64,000 nucleotides of DNA. Origin: Mycolicibacterium celeriflavum. GTDB lineage: Bacteria; Actinomycetota; Actinomycetes; Mycobacteriales; Mycobacteriaceae. The number at the start of each line of letters is the position of its first letter. The stretch's first letter is position 1. The notes under the pieces are model-generated. The model did not search any database. It saw only the letters and a list, made by a program, of their open reading frames with translations, and was not told the origin of the DNA. Below are positions 61,596-64,000 of this stretch, piece after piece. The stretch covers positions 1,860,001-1,924,000 of the forward strand of contig NZ_AP022591.1 in NCBI RefSeq assembly GCF_010731795.1, read 5' to 3'. The position numbers were made by a program, and so were the translations under genes.

Positions 61596-62572
61596 TGGTT
61601 CTGCTCCGGCGCACCCCTGGTCTCATCACCGGACCCGCCCGCGGCGGCCGCCGGGTGCGGGATCGCCGCGACCATCGGGGTTTGCCCGTCGGCGGGTGAA
61701 ACGATCCCGCCGCGACGCAACGCGCGGATCACGAGCACCCGGAGCCGCCGGCCGACCTCGAACTGCTTACCGGGCAGGGTCCGGGCCACCATCCGCAGGT
61801 TGACGGTGTCGAGTTCGATGCTCTCCACACCCATCAACTGCGGGGCGTCGAGCAGCAGATCACGCAGCCCCGGTTCCTCGTACGCGCTGTCGGCTACCCC
61901 GTGCAGCAGGTCGTTCACCTCGTTGAGGTCGGCCGATGTCGGAACGGGGATGTCGATGACGGCGCGCGCCCAGTCCTTCGACAGGTTCACCGATTTGACG
62001 ATCTGACCGTTGGGAATCGTCATCATCTCGCCCTCGCTCGACCGGATCTTGGTGACGCGCAGCGTGACATCCTCGACGGTGCCCTCCGCCGGAACGGTCA
62101 CACCGGTTACCGTCAACGCCACCAGATCCCCGAAGCCGTACTGCTTTTCGGTGATGATGAAGAACCCGGCGAGCAGATCCTGCACCAGGCGCTGCGCACC
62201 GAAGCCCAGCGCGGCGCCCAGGACTGCGGCCGGGGCGACGAGCGAACCGATCGGGACGGCGAGTATGTCGGTGATCTCGACAAGCACGATGACGAACAGC
62301 AGTGCGACCGAAACCCAGGAGATCACCGAGGCGACGGCCTGGCGATGCTTGCTGCTCTCCGAGCGCACCAGCTGATCGCTGCCCATGTACTCGGCGTCGA
62401 GGCGACGCACGATCCTGACCGCGGCCCAGTTGATGAACCGGGCGGCCAGCACGCCGCCGATCAGCAGCAGCGCAATCCGCACTCCCCGGTCGAGGATCCA
62501 GACGCCGATGTTGCCGGCCCAGAACCCGTGCCAGCCGTCGGCGAAGTTCAATGCGAGTACGGTGCTGTTCAT
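61592..62572 (-). CDS. MscS-family mechanosensitive ion channel
   Basis: The product has 326 residues with three membrane helices (the third, VPIGSLVAPAAVLGAALGFGAQRLVQDLLAGFFIITE, is the pore helix with the Ala/Gly packing pattern). The beta domain with EGTVEDVTLRVTKIRSSEGEMMTIPNGQIVKSVNLSKD and the alpha/beta domain follow. It gates under membrane tension and releases solutes during osmotic downshock. It matches the position of Rv3104c in the conserved cluster. Confidence 0.9.
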   Translation of the reverse strand: MNSTVLALNFADGWHGFWAGNIGVWILDRGVRIALLLIGGVLAARFINWAAVRIVRRLDAEYMGSDQLVRSESSKHRQAVASVISWVSVALLFVIVLVEITDILAVPIGSLVAPAAVLGAALGFGAQRLVQDLLAGFFIITEKQYGFGDLVALTVTGVTVPAEGTVEDVTLRVTKIRSSEGEMMTIPNGQIVKSVNLSKDWARAVIDIPVPTSADLNEVNDLLHGVADSAYEEPGLRDLLLDAPQLMGVESIELDTVNLRMVARTLPGKQFEVGRRLRVLVIRALRRGGIVSPADGQTPMVAAIPHPAAAAGGSGDETRGAPEQNQ

Positions 62573-62578
62573 CTTCGG

Positions 62579-63694
62579 CTAAACGTCATTTTGGCTCTTG
62601 CGCCAACGAATCCCGGCTTCCAGGAAACCGTCGATGTCGCCATCCAGCACACCGGCCGGATTTCCGACCTCGAACTCGGTGCGCAGGTCCTTGACCATCT
62701 GGTAGGGGTGCAGCACGTAGGAGCGCATCTGGTTGCCCCATGAGCTGCCACCGTCGCCCTTGAGCGCATCCATCTCGGCGCGCTCCTCTAACCGCTTGCG
62801 CTCCAACAGCTTTGCCTGCAAAACCCGCATCGCCGACACCTTGTTCTGCAACTGCGACTTCTCGTTCTGGCAGGTCACCACGATACCGGTCGGGATGTGC
62901 GTCAGGCGAACCGCGGAGTCGGTGGTGTTGACCGACTGGCCGCCGGGCCCGCTGGATCGGTACACGTCAACGCGCACATCGCTTTCCGGTATCTCGATGT
63001 GGTCGGTGGTGTCCACCACCGGCAGCACCTCGACGTCTGCGAACGACGTCTGCCTGCGGCTCTGGTTGTCGAACGGGCTGATGCGCACCAGTCGGTGGGT
63101 ACCCTGCTCGACCGAGAGAGTGCCGTAGGCGAACGGCGCGTGCACCGCGAACGTCGCGCTCTTGATGCCCGCTTCCTCGGCGTAGGAGGTGTCGAACACC
63201 TCGACGGGATAGTTGTGCTTCTCGGCCCATCGGACGTACATGCGCATCAGCATTTCGGCCCAGTCCGCCGCGTCCACTCCGCCGGCGCCCGACCGGATGG
63301 TGACAACGGCCTCGCGCTCGTCGTACTCGCCGGAGAGCAGGGTGCGGACCTCCATCGCCTCGATGTCCTCGCGCAGCTTCGTGAGCTCCGCGTCGGCTTC
63401 GGCGAGTGCTTCCGCAGCGCTGGCGCCTTCCTCTTCCGCGGCCATCTCGTAGAGCACCGGCAGGTCGTCGAGGCGCTGGCGCAGTTCTTCGACGCGCCGC
63501 AACTCACCCTGGGTGTGCGACAGCTCGCTGGTGACCTTCTGCGCGCGCGCCTGGTCGTCCCAGAGATTCGGATCGGAGGCTTCGTGCTCGAGCTTTTCGA
63601 TGCGACCGCGAAGGGCCTCGACATCGAGCACCCGCTCCACCGTGGTCAGGGTGGAGTCGAGGGCGGCGAGGTCGGCTTGACGGTCAGGATCCAC
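62579..63694 (-). CDS. prfB: Peptide chain release factor 2
   Basis: The product has 371 residues from ATG 63694. It carries the SPF motif for UGA/UAA recognition ([13 protein letters not shown]) and the catalytic GGQ loop ([20 protein letters not shown]). The N-terminal helical domain opens [40 protein letters not shown]. The frame is continuous, so the programmed +1 frameshift of the E. coli gene is absent, as usual in mycobacteria. It lies divergent from fprA. Confidence 0.97.
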   Translation of the reverse strand: MDPDRQADLAALDSTLTTVERVLDVEALRGRIEKLEHEASDPNLWDDQARAQKVTSELSHTQGELRRVEELRQRLDDLPVLYEMAAEEEGASAAEALAEADAELTKLREDIEAMEVRTLLSGEYDEREAVVTIRSGAGGVDAADWAEMLMRMYVRWAEKHNYPVEVFDTSYAEEAGIKSATFAVHAPFAYGTLSVEQGTHRLVRISPFDNQSRRQTSFADVEVLPVVDTTDHIEIPESDVRVDVYRSSGPGGQSVNTTDSAVRLTHIPTGIVVTCQNEKSQLQNKVSAMRVLQAKLLERKRLEERAEMDALKGDGGSSWGNQMRSYVLHPYQMVKDLRTEFEVGNPAGVLDGDIDGFLEAGIRWRKSQNDV

Positions 63695-63855
63695 GGGAGT
63701 TCAGGTTACCTGTCAGCAGTTTGGCGCCGGTTCTCACGACTGGCGGCACGGAACCGACCGAGCGTTCTAGCATCGGGTGGTAACCAGCCCGGCCCAGCGC
63801 GACAGCCCCTTGCGCGAGGCCGGGCAGCGACAGAAAGCTCCGACAAAAGGTATCC

Positions 63856-64000
63856 ATGCGCCCATATCACGTGGCGATCGTCGGCTCAGGGCCCTCGGGT
63901 TACTTTGCCGCGGCGTCGTTGTTGAAGTTCGCCGACTCGACCGACGACACCGACCAGAAAAGAGACGTCCGCGTCGACATGCTGGAAATGCTGCCCACCC
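63856..64000 (+). CDS. fprA: NADPH-ferredoxin reductase FprA (partial)
   Basis: The gene starts at ATG 63856 and runs off the right edge after 48 codons. [32 protein letters not shown]... is the FAD-binding GxGxxG N-terminus of the adrenodoxin-reductase type, and MLEMLPT continues the family pattern. The protein transfers electrons between NADPH and ferredoxin. The position next to prfB is that of M. tuberculosis Rv3106. Confidence 0.92.
   Translation, partial: MRPYHVAIVGSGPSGYFAAASLLKFADSTDDTDQKRDVRVDMLEMLPT

Noticed and set aside
62579..63694. Possible programmed frameshift in prfB
   Set aside because: The frame is continuous from ATG 63694 with no internal TGA, as usual in mycobacteria.
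1..64000. CRISPR arrays, rRNA or additional tRNA genes
   Set aside because: No spaced direct repeats or tRNA-like cloverleafs other than the tmRNA end were seen.

Overview
The window is GC-rich chromosomal DNA from a fast-growing mycobacterium of the Mycolicibacterium type. The right end carries, mostly on the minus strand, ssrA (tmRNA), smpB, ftsX, ftsE, a Thr/Pro-rich membrane-anchored protein, an MscS channel and prfB, then fprA on the plus strand. This is the gene order known around ssrA-smpB-ftsX-ftsE-prfB-fprA in Mycobacterium. The tmRNA tag (ADSNQRDFALAA), a CtpH locus, a mycofactocin-type SDR, an MmpL-type transporter, a PonA2-type penicillin-binding protein and a DUF4185/GH183 arabinanase-like protein support this assignment.

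Layout. 0-9.7 kb: the end of a LysR regulator, an MmpL-family transporter split by an in-frame amber codon, an orphan SigF-type sigma factor, a DUF35/thiolase-like pair, a secreted esterase, an APC permease and a DUF4185 secreted protein. 10-16.2 kb: a secreted protein with a long Gly/Ser/Glu repeat tail behind an IdeR-like iron box, then a divergent amidohydrolase and Rieske oxygenase-TetR pair with a perfect palindromic operator, then a SRPBCC protein. 16.3-21.3 kb: a lipid-catabolism cluster (two-domain acyl-CoA dehydrogenase, epimerase-like dehydrogenase, thiolase remnant) divergent from a TetR-hydrolase pair, again with a palindromic operator. 21.4-26.6 kb: a ctpH P-type ATPase operon. 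26.7-35.9 kb: SDRs, membrane proteins, a serine beta-lactamase-like lipoprotein, a Tat-exported DUF1906 protein, a PonA2-type PBP and small proteins. 36.0-40.9 kb: a compact four-gene operon encoding a FN3-type lipoprotein, an 882-residue protein ending in thioredoxin-like domains, an LspA-like protein and an Lgt-like protein. This looks like a private lipoprotein-maturation cassette. 41-45 kb: a methyltransferase, an arylsulfatase and an SDR.

45,089-57,650 is a 12.6-kb integrated element in the 3' end of ssrA, bounded by a 25-bp direct repeat of the tmRNA T-arm. It encodes a tyrosine integrase, an excisionase-like HTH protein, a RepA-like ATPase, a small terminase, an HK97-type major capsid protein, an HNH endonuclease and several small proteins. 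It has no recognisable portal, large terminase, prohead protease, tail or lysis genes, so it resembles a phage satellite or reduced prophage of the phiRv1/phiRv2 kind. The element supplies ssrA with a new terminator, while the old ssrA terminator now lies 12.5 kb away on the far side. An IS21-family element (4-bp target duplication, frameshifted istB) has landed in the left part of the satellite, inside a cluster of DnaA-box-like sequences.

The four most notable observations are the ssrA-integrated capsid-encoding satellite, the terminator exchange, the split candidate origin, and the lipoprotein/LspA/Lgt operon. All function calls rest on reading the sequence and on recalled family features; no database search was run.
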